This document shows positions 24,175-33,175 of a stretch of 64,000 bases of DNA, in pieces. The notes under the pieces were generated by a model that saw only the letters and a program-made list of their open reading frames with translations, did no database searches and was not told the origin of the DNA. A program made the translations under genes and the position numbers. Source of the DNA: JALYUM01 sp036688685 (GTDB taxonomy: Bacteria > Pseudomonadota > Gammaproteobacteria > Burkholderiales > Burkholderiaceae_D); assembly GCF_036688685.1 (NCBI RefSeq), contig NZ_JAQQPS010000015.1, positions 62,001 through 126,000 on the forward strand, read 5' to 3'. How positions within the stretch are numbered: position 1 is the first letter of the stretch; the number at the start of each line of letters is the position of its first letter.

Positions 24175-25395
24175 CTACAAATAACGCGCCAGTTCGATCT
24201 TTGCAATCGCATTCCGGTGCACCTCGTCCGGCCCGTCGGCCAGCCGCAAGGTGCGGTTGCCCGCCCACTGGTTCGCCAGCGGGAAATCGTCCGACACGCC
24301 GGCCGCGCCGTAGGCCTGGATTGCCCAATCCAGCACCTGCTGCGTGACATTCGGCGCCAGCACCTTGATCATCGCGATCTCGGCTTTTGCATGCTTGTTG
24401 CCGACCGTATCCATCAGCGCCGCCGTTTTCAGCGTCAGCAGCCGTGCCGTGTCGATCCGGATGCGCGACTCGGCAATGCGTTCGCGCCACACCCCTTGTT
24501 CGGAAATCTTGCGCCCGAACGCGACCCGGCTGTTCAGGCGCCGGCACATCAGTTCCAGCGCGCGCTCGGCCACGCCGATGGCGCGCATGCAGTGGTGAAT
24601 GCGGCCCGGTCCCAGCCGGCCCTGGGCGATTTCGAAGCCGCGGCCTTCGCCCAGCAATAAATTCGCTGCCGGCACTCGCACGTTCTCGAACAGAATTTCG
24701 CAATGGCCGTGCGGCGCGTCGTCATAACCGAACACGGGCAAGGGTCGCTTGATGGTGATGCCCGGCGTGTCCGCCGGCACCACGATCATCGACTGCTGCT
24801 GGTGGCGCGCCGCCTCCGGGTCGGTCTTGCCCATGACGATGAAAATTTTGCAGCGCGGGTCGCCGGCGCCGGAGATCCACCACTTGTGGCCGTTGATGAC
24901 GTAATCGTCGCCGTCACGCTCGATCCGGGTGGCGATATTGGTCGCATCCGACGACGCCACATCCGGCTCGGTCATCGCAAACGCCGAGCGGATTTCGCCG
25001 CGCAGCAAGGGTTCCAGCCAGGCCTGTTTGATGTCTCCGCTGGCGTAGCGCTCCAGCGTTTCCATGTTGCCGGTATCGGGCGCGGAACAATTGAATACTT
25101 CCGGCGCCCACCACACCTTGCCCATGATTTCACACAGCGGAGCATAGTCCAGGTTGGACAAGCCCTCGGGCGCGCGCGTGGACTGGGGCAGGAACAAATT
25201 CCACAGGCCCTGCGCCTGCGCCAGCGGTTTCAGGCGCTCGACCAGTTCGGTCGGAATCCAGCGGTTGCCGCGTTCCACACCATTCCGGTTGACCTCGGCC
25301 TGGAAGGCGGTTTCGTTCGGATAAACGTGTTCATCCATGAAGGCGAGCAGGCGCGCCTGCAGTTCGGTGCAGCGCTCGGAATAATCGAAATTCAT
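24175..25395 (-). CDS. acyl-CoA dehydrogenase, ACAD10/11-type
   Basis: FAD enzyme that puts a 2,3 double bond into acyl-CoA. The 406-residue protein has the N-terminal helical domain (RCTELQARLLAFMDEHVYPNE), the FAD strand AFAMTEPDVASSDATN, NGHKWWISGAGDP, and the C-terminal RRLNSRVAFGRKISEQGVW, VLAPNVTQQVLDWAIQAYGAAG and DGPDEVHRNAIAKIEL. The C-terminal block in place of a Glu-based short-chain motif fits long-chain or ACAD11-like members. It lies 18 bases behind a kinase-like phosphotransferase gene, the pairing found fused in animal ACAD10/ACAD11, where hydroxy-acyl-CoA is phosphorylated before further oxidation. Confidence 0.9.
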   Translation of the reverse strand: MNFDYSERCTELQARLLAFMDEHVYPNETAFQAEVNRNGVERGNRWIPTELVERLKPLAQAQGLWNLFLPQSTRAPEGLSNLDYAPLCEIMGKVWWAPEVFNCSAPDTGNMETLERYASGDIKQAWLEPLLRGEIRSAFAMTEPDVASSDATNIATRIERDGDDYVINGHKWWISGAGDPRCKIFIVMGKTDPEAARHQQQSMIVVPADTPGITIKRPLPVFGYDDAPHGHCEILFENVRVPAANLLLGEGRGFEIAQGRLGPGRIHHCMRAIGVAERALELMCRRLNSRVAFGRKISEQGVWRERIAESRIRIDTARLLTLKTAALMDTVGNKHAKAEIAMIKVLAPNVTQQVLDWAIQAYGAAGVSDDFPLANQWAGNRTLRLADGPDEVHRNAIAKIELARYL

Positions 25396-25413
25396 CTGGC
25401 GTCCTTGGGTTAA

Positions 25414-26475
25414 TTAGGTGCGCGTTGCGAAGTGCCATGCCAGCTCGGCCATGGGGCGGGCGGCCTTGCCGTTTTCCAGGGCTTGCGCACTGGCGGCGGT
25501 GCCGTCAACATAACGTTTCATGATGCCCTGCATGATGCCCGCCAGCCGGAACATGTTGTAGGCGAGATAAAAATTGAAATCTTCCGGCCGGATGGTTTTA
25601 CCGGTGCGGGCGCAGTAGGCGGCCACGTATTCTTCCTGCGACGGAATGCCCAGCGCTTTCAGGTCGAGGCCGGCAATGCCGCGGAACTTGCCCGGGACGA
25701 TGTTCCAGCTCATGCAGTGATACGAGAAATCGGCCAGCGGGTGGCCCAGCGTCGACAATTCCCAGTCGAGCACGGCCAGGATGCGCGGCTCGGTGGGGTG
25801 AAAGATCATATTGTCGAGCCGGAAGTCGCCGTGCACGATGGACGTGTCGTCGCCGGGCGGAATATGCTGCGGCAGCCAGGCGATCAGCTGGTCCATCTCG
25901 GGAATCGATTCGGTGGCGGAGGCCTGGTACTGGCGCGTCCAGCGTTCGATCTGGCGCGCAAAATAATTGCCGGGCTTGCCGAAGTCGGCCAGGCCGATGG
26001 CCGCGTAATCGATGGTGTGCAATTGCCCAATGACGCGATTCTGTTCGGCGTAGATGGCGGCGCGTTGTTCCGGCGTCATGCCGGGCAGCGACTGGTCCCA
26101 CAGCACCCGGCCTTCGATGCATTCCATGACGAAAAACGCGCGCCCGATGACGGCTTCGTCGGTGCATAGGGCGTACTGGCGCGGCACCGGAAAGCCGGCC
26201 GCGTGCAAGGCGGCCATAACGCGGTATTCGCGCTCGATGGCGTGGGCCGATGGCAGCAATTTGGCGGCCGGCCCCGGCTTGGTGCGCAGCACATAGCGCT
26301 GGTTCGCGACGGTCAGGCGGAAGGTGGGATTTGACTGGCCGCCCTTGAATTGTTCCACGGTGGGCACGCCGCCGGGATAGCCGGGCACGTGTTGTTCCAG
26401 GTAAGCGGCGAGTGCGGTAACGTCGAACTTTTGCCGATCCGATACGGGCTTGGTCCCGATCATCTCTTCAAACAT
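25414..26475 (-). CDS. aminoglycoside-phosphotransferase-fold kinase, ACAD11 N-terminal type
   Basis: Small-molecule kinase of the APH family. Blocks: FKGGQSNPTFRLTV (nucleotide loop), YVLRTKPGPAAKLLPSAHAIEREYRV, VMECIEGRVLWDQSLPG, and the Brenner motif VHGDFRLDNMIFH with catalytic Asp, followed by VLDWELSTLGHPLADF (metal-binding Asp). 353 residues. It precedes and is probably co-transcribed with the acyl-CoA dehydrogenase, and by analogy with ACAD10/11 would phosphorylate the hydroxyl of a hydroxyacyl-CoA. A resistance role is not suggested by context. Confidence 0.88.
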   Translation of the reverse strand: MFEEMIGTKPVSDRQKFDVTALAAYLEQHVPGYPGGVPTVEQFKGGQSNPTFRLTVANQRYVLRTKPGPAAKLLPSAHAIEREYRVMAALHAAGFPVPRQYALCTDEAVIGRAFFVMECIEGRVLWDQSLPGMTPEQRAAIYAEQNRVIGQLHTIDYAAIGLADFGKPGNYFARQIERWTRQYQASATESIPEMDQLIAWLPQHIPPGDDTSIVHGDFRLDNMIFHPTEPRILAVLDWELSTLGHPLADFSYHCMSWNIVPGKFRGIAGLDLKALGIPSQEEYVAAYCARTGKTIRPEDFNFYLAYNMFRLAGIMQGIMKRYVDGTAASAQALENGKAARPMAELAWHFATRT

Positions 26476-26550
26476 CTTGTCTCCTGGTTGTTCCTGGATT
26501 CCGCTGAGCGGTTTATTGTTTTACTATTCTAGCGGTAAAACACGGTCGTG

Positions 26551-27279
26551 CTATTTTGTTTTTTTATATTGTTGAATCAGGTCTTCCATGGTCGTGCTGC
26601 GCACCCGCGCCTGCAAGGGGGCAGGGGGCGCGTAGTTCACGTAGCGCACCACCCAGTCGCCCTGGTTTGCGCCCACGTCGATCGCATTGATGCAGCCGGG
26701 CGCCTGGGCCAGCCCGCCCAAAAACATGCGCTGCCCGGTCATGGCCAGCGACAGGATCGCGCAGTTGACGCCACCGTGCAGCACCAGCAGGGCGCAATCC
26801 CAGTCCGGGTCCGCGCGCAGGCGCGCGATGGCCGGATGCACGCGGTCGAGCAATTCGCCAACCGACTCGCCACCCAGAAAACGGGTGTCTTCCCCGACCG
26901 AACCGGAAAAGACGCCGGTAAAGGCAGCGCGCAACTGGTCGGGTGGAATATCGGCCAGCCGTCCACCGCGAATTTCCTGCAATTCCGGCCAGGTCTCGAC
27001 GGCATGTGCAAGCCCCGCCGCGGCGAGCACCCGCGCCGCGGTTTCAACGGTGCGCGGCAAACCCGAGACGATCACCTTGTCAAATATGACACCCTCCGCC
27101 GCGAAGGAGCGCCCCGCCGCATCGGCCTGGTCGCGCCCCTCGGCATTCAGGGGCACTTGCTCGGGCAGTACTGGCTTACCCGCCGCATCGAAATACGTCA
27201 CGCTGCCATGGCGCATCAGGACGATGCGGCGGCGCTGCACGCTGGTTTTTGTTGTCAGTTCAGGCATCGTTATTTGCAT
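26551..27279 (-). CDS. histidine phosphatase family protein
   Basis: Phosphoglycerate-mutase-like phosphatase. The catalytic RHG is in RRIVLMRHGSVTYF near residue 22. PLNAEGRDQADAAG, VSGLPRTVETAARVL (second Arg), the acid in LQEIRGGRLADI and the second histidine in LLVLHGGVNCAIL complete the site. The substrate is unknown. ATG 27279 is chosen; ATG 27267 (MPELTTK) is equally good and neither has a clear ribosome binding site. The gene is divergent from mshE with about 120 bases between. Confidence 0.85.
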   Translation of the reverse strand: MQITMPELTTKTSVQRRRIVLMRHGSVTYFDAAGKPVLPEQVPLNAEGRDQADAAGRSFAAEGVIFDKVIVSGLPRTVETAARVLAAAGLAHAVETWPELQEIRGGRLADIPPDQLRAAFTGVFSGSVGEDTRFLGGESVGELLDRVHPAIARLRADPDWDCALLVLHGGVNCAILSLAMTGQRMFLGGLAQAPGCINAIDVGANQGDWVVRYVNYAPPAPLQARVRSTTMEDLIQQYKKTK

Positions 27280-27398
27280 AAAAAGTGGTCGAACGTGGCG
27301 CGCATCGTACAGATAGCGCGGAAATAATACCTTGGGGTAAATACGCCAGCGATCTGGCATACAATGCCCCAAAGAAATGATTTGGTCAGAGGAAGAAC

Positions 27399-29102
27399 AT
27401 GGCACGCCCAGAAAAAGTCCGGCTCGGTGAAATCCTGGTCCAGCAAAAGCTGCTGTCGGAAGAGCAATTGGGGATTGCGCTGGCCGACCAGAAACGCACC
27501 GGGCGCAAACTCGGGCGCGTCTTCATCGAAAACGGGTTTGTCACCGAAGAGCAGATTTCCGGCGCGCTGGCGCGCCAGCTCGACATTCCCTATATTAATC
27601 TGAAGTTCTTCAATATTCATCCAGAGATCGTGCGGCTGCTGCCGGAAACCCAGGCGCGCCGCTTCCGCGCCCTGGCGCTGGAAGAGCGGCGCGGCAGTCT
27701 TCTGATCGGCATTTCCGACCCGACCGACCTGTTCGCCTATGACGAAATCGCGCGCCTGGTGAAGCGCGACATCGAACTGGCCGTGGTCAATGAAACCGAA
27801 GTGCTGGCGGTGATCGACCGTCTGTACCGCCGCACTGGCGACATCACCGGCTTCGCGCGCGAGGTCGAGCAGGATTTGGGCGACAGCTCCATCGATTTCG
27901 GCATGCTGGCCGCCAACCCGGGGCTGGAAGAGGCGCCCATCGTCAAGCTGCTGCAATCGGTGTTCGACGATGCGACCCAGGTGCGCGCATCCGACATCCA
28001 CATCGAGCCGCAGGATGCCCGCCTGCAAATCCGCTTTCGCATCGACGGCGTGTTGCACCTTCAGACCGAAGCCGACATCAAGATCGCCACCCCGCTGGCG
28101 CTGCGCCTGAAACTGATGGCCGACCTGGATATTTCAGAAAAACGCCTGCCGCAGGATGGCCGCTTTGCAGTCAAGGTGCGCCAGCAGCGCATCGACGTGC
28201 GCATCTCGACCATGCCGACCCAGTATGGCGAATCGGTCGTGATGCGCCTGCTGAACCAGGGCGGCATGAGCTTGCGGCTGGATGCGATCGGCATGCCGCG
28301 CGCGCTGGTGGAAAAATTTCGCGCCATCGTCGCGCGCCCGAACGGCCTGGTGCTGGTGACCGGCCCGACCGGGAGCGGCAAGACCACGACCTTGTACAGC
28401 GCGCTGGCGGAACTGAACTCGGTCGAGAAAAAACTCATCACGGTCGAGGACCCGGTCGAGTACCGGTTGCCCGGCATCAACCAGGTGCAGGTCAACGACA
28501 AGATCGAACTGAACTTTGCCCGCGTGCTGCGCTCGGCGCTGCGCCAGGACCCGGACATTGTGCTGGTCGGCGAGATGCGCGACCAGGAAACGGCGCAAAT
28601 TGGCCTGCGCGCCGCCATGACGGGTCACCTGGTGCTGTCGACCTTGCACACCAACGACGCCGCCAGCACCCCGCTGCGGCTGATGGATATGGGCGTGCCG
28701 CGTTACATGGTGGGCGGCTCGCTGCAGGCGGTGCTGGCCCAGCGCCTGGTGCGCGTGATCTGTGAAAGTTGCACCGCGCCGGCCCAGCTCGAACCCAAGG
28801 AGCGGGCCTGGCTACGCGCCGAGCTGGGAGAACTGGCGGCGAGCACACCGTTTTTCTATGGCAAGGGGTGCTCGCACTGCAACGGTACCGGTTTTCGCGG
28901 CCGAACCGGTGTCTACGAATTGCTGGAAATGACACGCGCCGTGACCGATGCCGTGAACCATCCCGACCCGGCCCACTTCCTGAAGGTGGCGCAGGCGCAG
29001 ATGGCCGGCGAAACCTTGCGCCGCCACGCCGTGCAACTGGCCGTGCAGGGCCGTACGACGGTGCTCGAGGCGATGCGCATCAGTAACCAGCTGGAGGATT
29101 GA
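27399..29102 (+). CDS. mshE: MSHA pilus assembly ATPase with c-di-GMP-binding N-domain
   Basis: Hexameric motor that powers pilus extension. The N-terminus carries the two tandem MshEN units, RLGEILVQQKLLSEEQLG and LGRVFIENGFVTEEQISG with ALARQ, which bind cyclic-di-GMP in MshE proteins. The catalytic half has the Walker A GPTGSGKTTT near residue 321, the Asp box (TVEDPVEYRLPG), Walker B PDIVLVGEMRD, the His box (LVLSTLHTNDA), and a four-cysteine zinc site (CESC, CSHC). 567 residues, normal for the family. It starts the locus, and mshG follows after one base past the stop (TGAGGTG). A short upstream region separates it from the phosphatase gene. Confidence 0.93.
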   Translation: MARPEKVRLGEILVQQKLLSEEQLGIALADQKRTGRKLGRVFIENGFVTEEQISGALARQLDIPYINLKFFNIHPEIVRLLPETQARRFRALALEERRGSLLIGISDPTDLFAYDEIARLVKRDIELAVVNETEVLAVIDRLYRRTGDITGFAREVEQDLGDSSIDFGMLAANPGLEEAPIVKLLQSVFDDATQVRASDIHIEPQDARLQIRFRIDGVLHLQTEADIKIATPLALRLKLMADLDISEKRLPQDGRFAVKVRQQRIDVRISTMPTQYGESVVMRLLNQGGMSLRLDAIGMPRALVEKFRAIVARPNGLVLVTGPTGSGKTTTLYSALAELNSVEKKLITVEDPVEYRLPGINQVQVNDKIELNFARVLRSALRQDPDIVLVGEMRDQETAQIGLRAAMTGHLVLSTLHTNDAASTPLRLMDMGVPRYMVGGSLQAVLAQRLVRVICESCTAPAQLEPKERAWLRAELGELAASTPFFYGKGCSHCNGTGFRGRTGVYELLEMTRAVTDAVNHPDPAHFLKVAQAQMAGETLRRHAVQLAVQGRTTVLEAMRISNQLED

Positions 29103-29103
29103 G

Positions 29104-30342
29104 GTGCCGTTTTTTGCCTATAAAGGCCGCAACAGCCGCGGCGAGCTGATGCAAGGTGTGCTGGAAGGCGCCGACGCCGGCGCCGTTGCCGACCAGCTGT
29201 TTGGCACCGGCGTGACACCGGTCGACATTCGCGCCACCAGCCGTGCGGTCTCGGCCGCCTCGGGCGAACAGAGCACCTGGGAAAAGTTTAGCGAAAAGAA
29301 GGTCACGCCGATCGACGTGCAGTTGTTCAGCCGCCAGATGTACACGCTCATCAAGTCCGGCGTGCCGATCATGCGCGGGCTGGCCGGCTTGCAGGAGTCG
29401 GCAATTTCCAAAAGCTTTGGCCGGGTCATCAAGGATTTAAGGGAATCGCTTGACTCGGGTCGGGAACTGTCCGCGGCCATGCGCCGCCACCCGGAATGCT
29501 TTTCGAATTTTTACCTGTCGATGATCCGCGTCGGCGAGATGACGGGGCGCCTGGAAGAAGTTTTCCTGCGCCTGTATGACCACCTGGAATTCGACCGCGA
29601 CATGCGCGGGCGCGTCAAAAGCGCGCTGCGCTATCCGATGTTCGTTGTGCTGGCGATGATCGTCGCGATCGCCATCATCAATGTGTTCGTCATTCCCCAG
29701 TTCGTGACGGTGTTCGCCAAGTTCGGCGCCGAGTTGCCGCTGATGACGCGCATCCTGATCGGCACCTCCAGTTTCACGGTGAAATACTGGGGCTTGTTGC
29801 TGGGTCTGGCCGTGGCCGGCTTGTTCGGCTTTCGCGCCTGGACCGCCACGCCAGACGGCCTGTACACCTGGGACCGCCACAAGCTGCGCATCCCGATTGC
29901 CGGCAAGATCATCCTGAAGGGCACCATGGCCCGTTTCGCGCGCAGCTTCGCCTTGTCGATGAAGAGCGGGGTGCCGATCGTGCAGGCTCTAACCGTGGTG
30001 TCGCAGACGGTCGACAACGCCTACCTGGCGGCCCGCATCGAGCAGATGCGCGACGGCGTGGAGCGCGGTGAAACCATTTTGCGGACCTCGACGGCGGCCG
30101 GGGTGTTCACCCCCATCGTGCTGCAGATGATCGCGGTGGGCGAGGAGACCGGGTCGCTGGAAGAATTGATGGATGAAATCGCGCAGATGTACGAGCGCGA
30201 GGTCGATTACGAACTGAAAACACTGTCGGCGCAAATCGAGCCGATCCTGATTTCCTTCCTGGGCGCGATGGTGCTGGTGCTGGCGCTCGGCATCTTCCTG
30301 CCGATGTGGGACCTGGGCAAGGTGGCCATGCACAAAGCGTAG
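29104..30342 (+). CDS. mshG: MSHA pilus inner-membrane platform protein
   Basis: Polytopic inner-membrane platform that couples MshE to pilin insertion. GspF-type with two T2SSF domains: N-terminal FFAYKGRNSRGELMQG, then about 65-190 (LFSRQMYTLIKSGVPIMRGL, FYLSMIRVGEMTGRLEEVF) and about 265-390 (ARFARSFALSMKSGVPIVQAL, QMIAVGEETGSLEELM). Three membrane helices near 180, 220 and 375-400. Start is GTG 29104, directly after the mshE stop. 412 residues. It is the second gene of the mshEG pair; a 272-base gap then separates it from the pilin gene. Confidence 0.92.
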   Translation: MPFFAYKGRNSRGELMQGVLEGADAGAVADQLFGTGVTPVDIRATSRAVSAASGEQSTWEKFSEKKVTPIDVQLFSRQMYTLIKSGVPIMRGLAGLQESAISKSFGRVIKDLRESLDSGRELSAAMRRHPECFSNFYLSMIRVGEMTGRLEEVFLRLYDHLEFDRDMRGRVKSALRYPMFVVLAMIVAIAIINVFVIPQFVTVFAKFGAELPLMTRILIGTSSFTVKYWGLLLGLAVAGLFGFRAWTATPDGLYTWDRHKLRIPIAGKIILKGTMARFARSFALSMKSGVPIVQALTVVSQTVDNAYLAARIEQMRDGVERGETILRTSTAAGVFTPIVLQMIAVGEETGSLEELMDEIAQMYEREVDYELKTLSAQIEPILISFLGAMVLVLALGIFLPMWDLGKVAMHKA

Positions 30343-30345
30343 ACA

Positions 30346-30362
30346 GCCTGGCACTGCCAGGC
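30346..30362 (+). terminator. weak hairpin after mshG
   Basis: GCCTGGC (30346-30352) and GCCAGGC (30356-30362) form a 7-bp stem with loop ACT, four bases past the mshG stop. The following sequence is only moderately T-rich, so it would reduce rather than end transcription into the pilin gene. Confidence 0.35.
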
Positions 30363-30428
30363 TTGCTTGGTACTTGTCATTCTGTCCAGGACATTGTGGC
30401 GTCAATACAACTCAGCAATGATCTTAAA

Positions 30429-30456
30429 TTGCGGAAAAATTTGGCTGTGCTATTAT
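30429..30456 (+). promoter_or_regulatory. sigma-70 promoter of the pilin gene
   Basis: TTGCGG (30429-30434), a 16-base spacer and TATTAT (30451-30456) preceded by TG one base upstream, an extended -10. It lies about 160 bases before the pilin start in a 272-base non-coding gap, so the major pilin probably has its own strong transcript. Confidence 0.5.
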
Positions 30457-30614
30457 TTCTTAGTGGCAATTAAGAATGCTCGTGGGATGGTAAAGGGAAC
30501 AAGATTTCCGCCGAATCGCCCCCGCAGCATGCACAAATGGCAATGAATCACCCCGCCCATTCTGATGCGCGGCAATCTCGCCCCATCCCCCCATCCGCAC
30601 CTGGAGATACACTG

Positions 30615-31127
30615 ATGAAAAGCATTAAACGCGTCGCGCAAGCTGGTTTCACCCTGATCGAGCTGATCGTTGTCATTGTCATTCTGGGCATCCTGGCTGC
30701 CACCGCGCTGCCGAAATTCGTCAGCTTCGGCGGCGATGCCCGCGCCGCCAGCGTGACTGCGGTGCGCGGCGCGCTGTCGAGCAGCTCGTCGATGATCAAA
30801 GGGCGCTGGATCGTCGATGGCAGCAAAGGTACGACTGTCACCGTGGAAGGCGTCACGGTAACCGTTGTTGCTGGCAATGGCTATCCTGCAGCTGACTCGG
30901 TCTTCACTGCCACCGCGGGCTTGCAGGCCGTCGACTACAAAATTCTTGGCCCAGCCCTGACTGCCGCCAGTACCACGTCTCCAGGCAATGCCGCTGGCCA
31001 GCTGGTTTTTATTCCGATTGGCATTGCTGATTCCGCAGCGTCGGTCAGCTGCTACGCTTCCTACGCCCAGCCAGCGGCCGGCACCGTGGCCGCGCCAGCG
31101 ATTACCAGCATCACCACCTCCTGCTAA
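30615..31127 (+). CDS. mshA: MSHA-type major pilin
   Basis: Main subunit of the pilus fibre. ATG 30615 follows GGAGAT. The short leader (MKSIKRVAQAG) is cut before Phe in G-FTLIELIVVIVILGILAA, a type IV prepilin signal with Glu5. The 170-residue protein continues with TALPKFVSFGGDARAASV, a beta-rich body, and two cysteines near the C-terminus (SVSCYASYAQ, last residue C) that would form the D-loop disulfide. It is the first gene after the mshEG pair and is followed after 22 bases by minor pilin genes. Confidence 0.88.
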   Translation: MKSIKRVAQAGFTLIELIVVIVILGILAATALPKFVSFGGDARAASVTAVRGALSSSSSMIKGRWIVDGSKGTTVTVEGVTVTVVAGNGYPAADSVFTATAGLQAVDYKILGPALTAASTTSPGNAAGQLVFIPIGIADSAASVSCYASYAQPAAGTVAAPAITSITTSC

Positions 31128-31149
31128 AGACCTGCGTCTTACATACGCT

Positions 31150-31728
31150 GTGGCCGGCCTCGAGTTTCGTGCATCGAATATCGTCGCCGGCCACTTTCAC
31201 GTCCGGCAGCGCGGTTTTACGCTGGTCGAGCTGGTGGTTGTTCTGATCATTGTCGGCATTCTCGGCGCCATTGGCGCCGTGCGCTATTTCGACCGGCGCG
31301 GTTTCGACAGCGCGGCCTTTGCCGAACAAACCCGCGCCGCACTGCGCTTCGGCCAGAAACTGGCCATCGCCCAGCACCGCGCCGTCTACGCCCAGATGAA
31401 CGGCAGCACCATCGCGCTGTGCTTTGCCAGCACGGCGCCATGCCCGGCCGCAAGCCGCGTGCCAGCGCCCGGCAGCAATGGCGGGGCGACGGTGTGCGCG
31501 CCGAGCAGCTGGTATTGCGTAGCGCCGCCGGCGACGATGTCGTATGCCGTCAGCCCATCGGCCACCAGCACGCTCTGCTTCAACGCCCTCGGCCAGCCGG
31601 GACTGCCGGTCAGTGGCAGCACGACTGCCTGCAACGCCGGCGCCTTCCTGAACCTGACAGTGAACATCAGCGGCGACGGCAATACCACGCAGGTCAACGT
31701 CGTGACGGAGACCGGCTATGTTTACTAG
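31150..31728 (+). CDS. minor prepilin, MshC/GspH-like
   Basis: Minor pilin for fibre initiation. The prepilin segment QRG-FTLVELVVVLIIVGILGAIG is clear, followed by RYFDRRGFDSAAFAEQTRAALRFGQKLAIAQHRAVYAQ, typical of GspH/FimT-like proteins, and four or more cysteines in the C-terminal half (LCFAS, PCPA, VCAP, WYCV, LCFN, TACN). The start is uncertain; GTG 31150 is in frame 22 codons before the prepilin cut site, which is a long leader. Position 3 of the pilin cluster matches mshC. It overlaps the next gene by 11 bases. Confidence 0.75.
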   Translation: MAGLEFRASNIVAGHFHVRQRGFTLVELVVVLIIVGILGAIGAVRYFDRRGFDSAAFAEQTRAALRFGQKLAIAQHRAVYAQMNGSTIALCFASTAPCPAASRVPAPGSNGGATVCAPSSWYCVAPPATMSYAVSPSATSTLCFNALGQPGLPVSGSTTACNAGAFLNLTVNISGDGNTTQVNVVTETGYVY

Positions 31729-32290
31729 GCGCCAGCGCGGGGTGACGCTGATCGAACTGATCCTGTTCATCATGATCATCGGTATCGCGCTGACGGCCAT
31801 CCTGGGCGTCATGAACGTCACCACCAGCAGCAGCGCCGACCCGGTGCGCACCAAGCAGGCGCTGATGATTGCCGAGGGTTTGCTGGAAGAAGTGCAACTG
31901 GCGCGTTTTACCCAGTGCGACCCCAGCGGCGATGTTGACGCCAGCGGCAATTGCACCATTCCGGAAAACTGGGGCCAGGTGGCGCCAGAGCCGGTAGGCC
32001 CGCGTCCCTACGACAACGTCAACGATTACGTCAGCGCCGCTGGCACGGCCGTGGCCGCCTTCAACGTGGGCGGCGCGCTGGCCGACGCCAACGGGCGCGC
32101 GCTGGCCGTCACCGGCTACAGCGCCACCGTGGCGATCACGCCGGAAGCCGTGGGGCCGACCGGTTTCCAGGTTGGCGCTGGCGGCGCGTCTGCCGACACC
32201 GACATGCTGCGCATCCGCATCACGGTGTTTTACGATAACCAGTCGCTGGTGCTGGACGGCTACCGCGCGCGTTACGCGCCCGCCATCTGA
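31718..32290 (+). CDS. mshD: minor prepilin, MshD-like
   Basis: Minor pilin of 190 residues. Leader MFTRRQRG, then VTLIELILFIMIIGIALTAILG with Glu5. The VMNVTTSSSADPVRTKQALMIAEGLLEEVQLARF block is characteristic of MshD. It starts 11 bases before the previous gene stops and shares one base with the next start, so the minor pilins are tightly co-translated. Two cysteines (TQCDPS, NCTIPE) may form a loop disulfide. Confidence 0.82.
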   Translation: MFTRRQRGVTLIELILFIMIIGIALTAILGVMNVTTSSSADPVRTKQALMIAEGLLEEVQLARFTQCDPSGDVDASGNCTIPENWGQVAPEPVGPRPYDNVNDYVSAAGTAVAAFNVGGALADANGRALAVTGYSATVAITPEAVGPTGFQVGAGGASADTDMLRIRITVFYDNQSLVLDGYRARYAPAI

Positions 32291-33168
32291 TGCGCAGCGT
32301 GCAGCGGGGCTTCACGCTGGTCGAAGCCGTCATCGTGATTGCCATCATCGGCATCATCGGCGCCATTGTCGCCGTCTTTATTCGCCTGCCGGTGCAGAAT
32401 TACGCCGACAGCGTGGCGCGCGCGGAAGTGAGCGACGAGGCCGATCTGGCCCTGCGCCGGATGGCGCGCGAACTGCGCATGGCGCTGCCGAACAGCCTGC
32501 GCGTGACCAGCGACGGCAGCGCCATCGAATTCCTGCTGACCAAGACCGGCGGGCGCTACCTGGCGCTGGAAGACCAGCTGGCCAGCACCTTTCCCATCCT
32601 CGATTTCGGCGACAGCACCAGGACGAACGTGACACTGCTCGGCACGCTGTCCGAGCCGATTGCAACGACCGACTTTTTCGTCGTCAACAACCTGGGAGAG
32701 GGCATGACGCCGGCCGATGCCTGGGGTCTGGCGACGGCCGACCGGAATATTGCGCGCGTCCGGACTGCGCTCCCCAGAAACGCCATCCGTCCCGTGCTGG
32801 AACTGGTCAACAATCCCTTCGCCGCGCAGTCACCTTCGATGCCGTCGCCGGACCACCGCTACCAGATCGTCAGCGGACCGGTCACGTATGCCTGCGCGCG
32901 CGCGAGCGACAATGCGCTGGTGCTGACGCGTTACGCCGGCTACGGCATCAATGTCGGCCAGGTCAATCCACCGGTCGGCGCCGGCTCGGTGGCGCCCTTG
33001 AGCCGGCGCGTCAACAACTGCGCCGGCATTTTTACCCTCGACACGGCGGCCCAGCGCTCGGCGCTGGTGAATATCACGCTGGCGCTGGCGGCGCGCAGCG
33101 TGGACGGTGCCGCCGCCGTGTCTTCGATCCGCCTGGTGCACCAGGTGCACGTGGATAATACGCCATGA
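32290..33168 (+). CDS. mshO: minor prepilin, MshO-like
   Basis: Minor pilin of 292 residues. Leader MRSVQRG, then FTLVEAVIVIAIIGIIGAIVAVFI with Glu5. EVSDEADLALRRMARELRMALPNSLRV is the usual MshO/GspJ-like helix, followed by a long beta-rich body. The start shares a base with the mshD stop. It would sit near the tip of the pilus in the initiation complex. Confidence 0.82.
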   Translation: MRSVQRGFTLVEAVIVIAIIGIIGAIVAVFIRLPVQNYADSVARAEVSDEADLALRRMARELRMALPNSLRVTSDGSAIEFLLTKTGGRYLALEDQLASTFPILDFGDSTRTNVTLLGTLSEPIATTDFFVVNNLGEGMTPADAWGLATADRNIARVRTALPRNAIRPVLELVNNPFAAQSPSMPSPDHRYQIVSGPVTYACARASDNALVLTRYAGYGINVGQVNPPVGAGSVAPLSRRVNNCAGIFTLDTAAQRSALVNITLALAARSVDGAAAVSSIRLVHQVHVDNTP

Positions 33169-33175
33169 GCACGCC

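Noticed and set aside
30348..30368. TGGCAC...TTGC resembling a sigma-54 promoter before the pilin gene
   Set aside because: The GG to GC distance is too long for sigma-54, and the bases are better explained as the hairpin after mshG.
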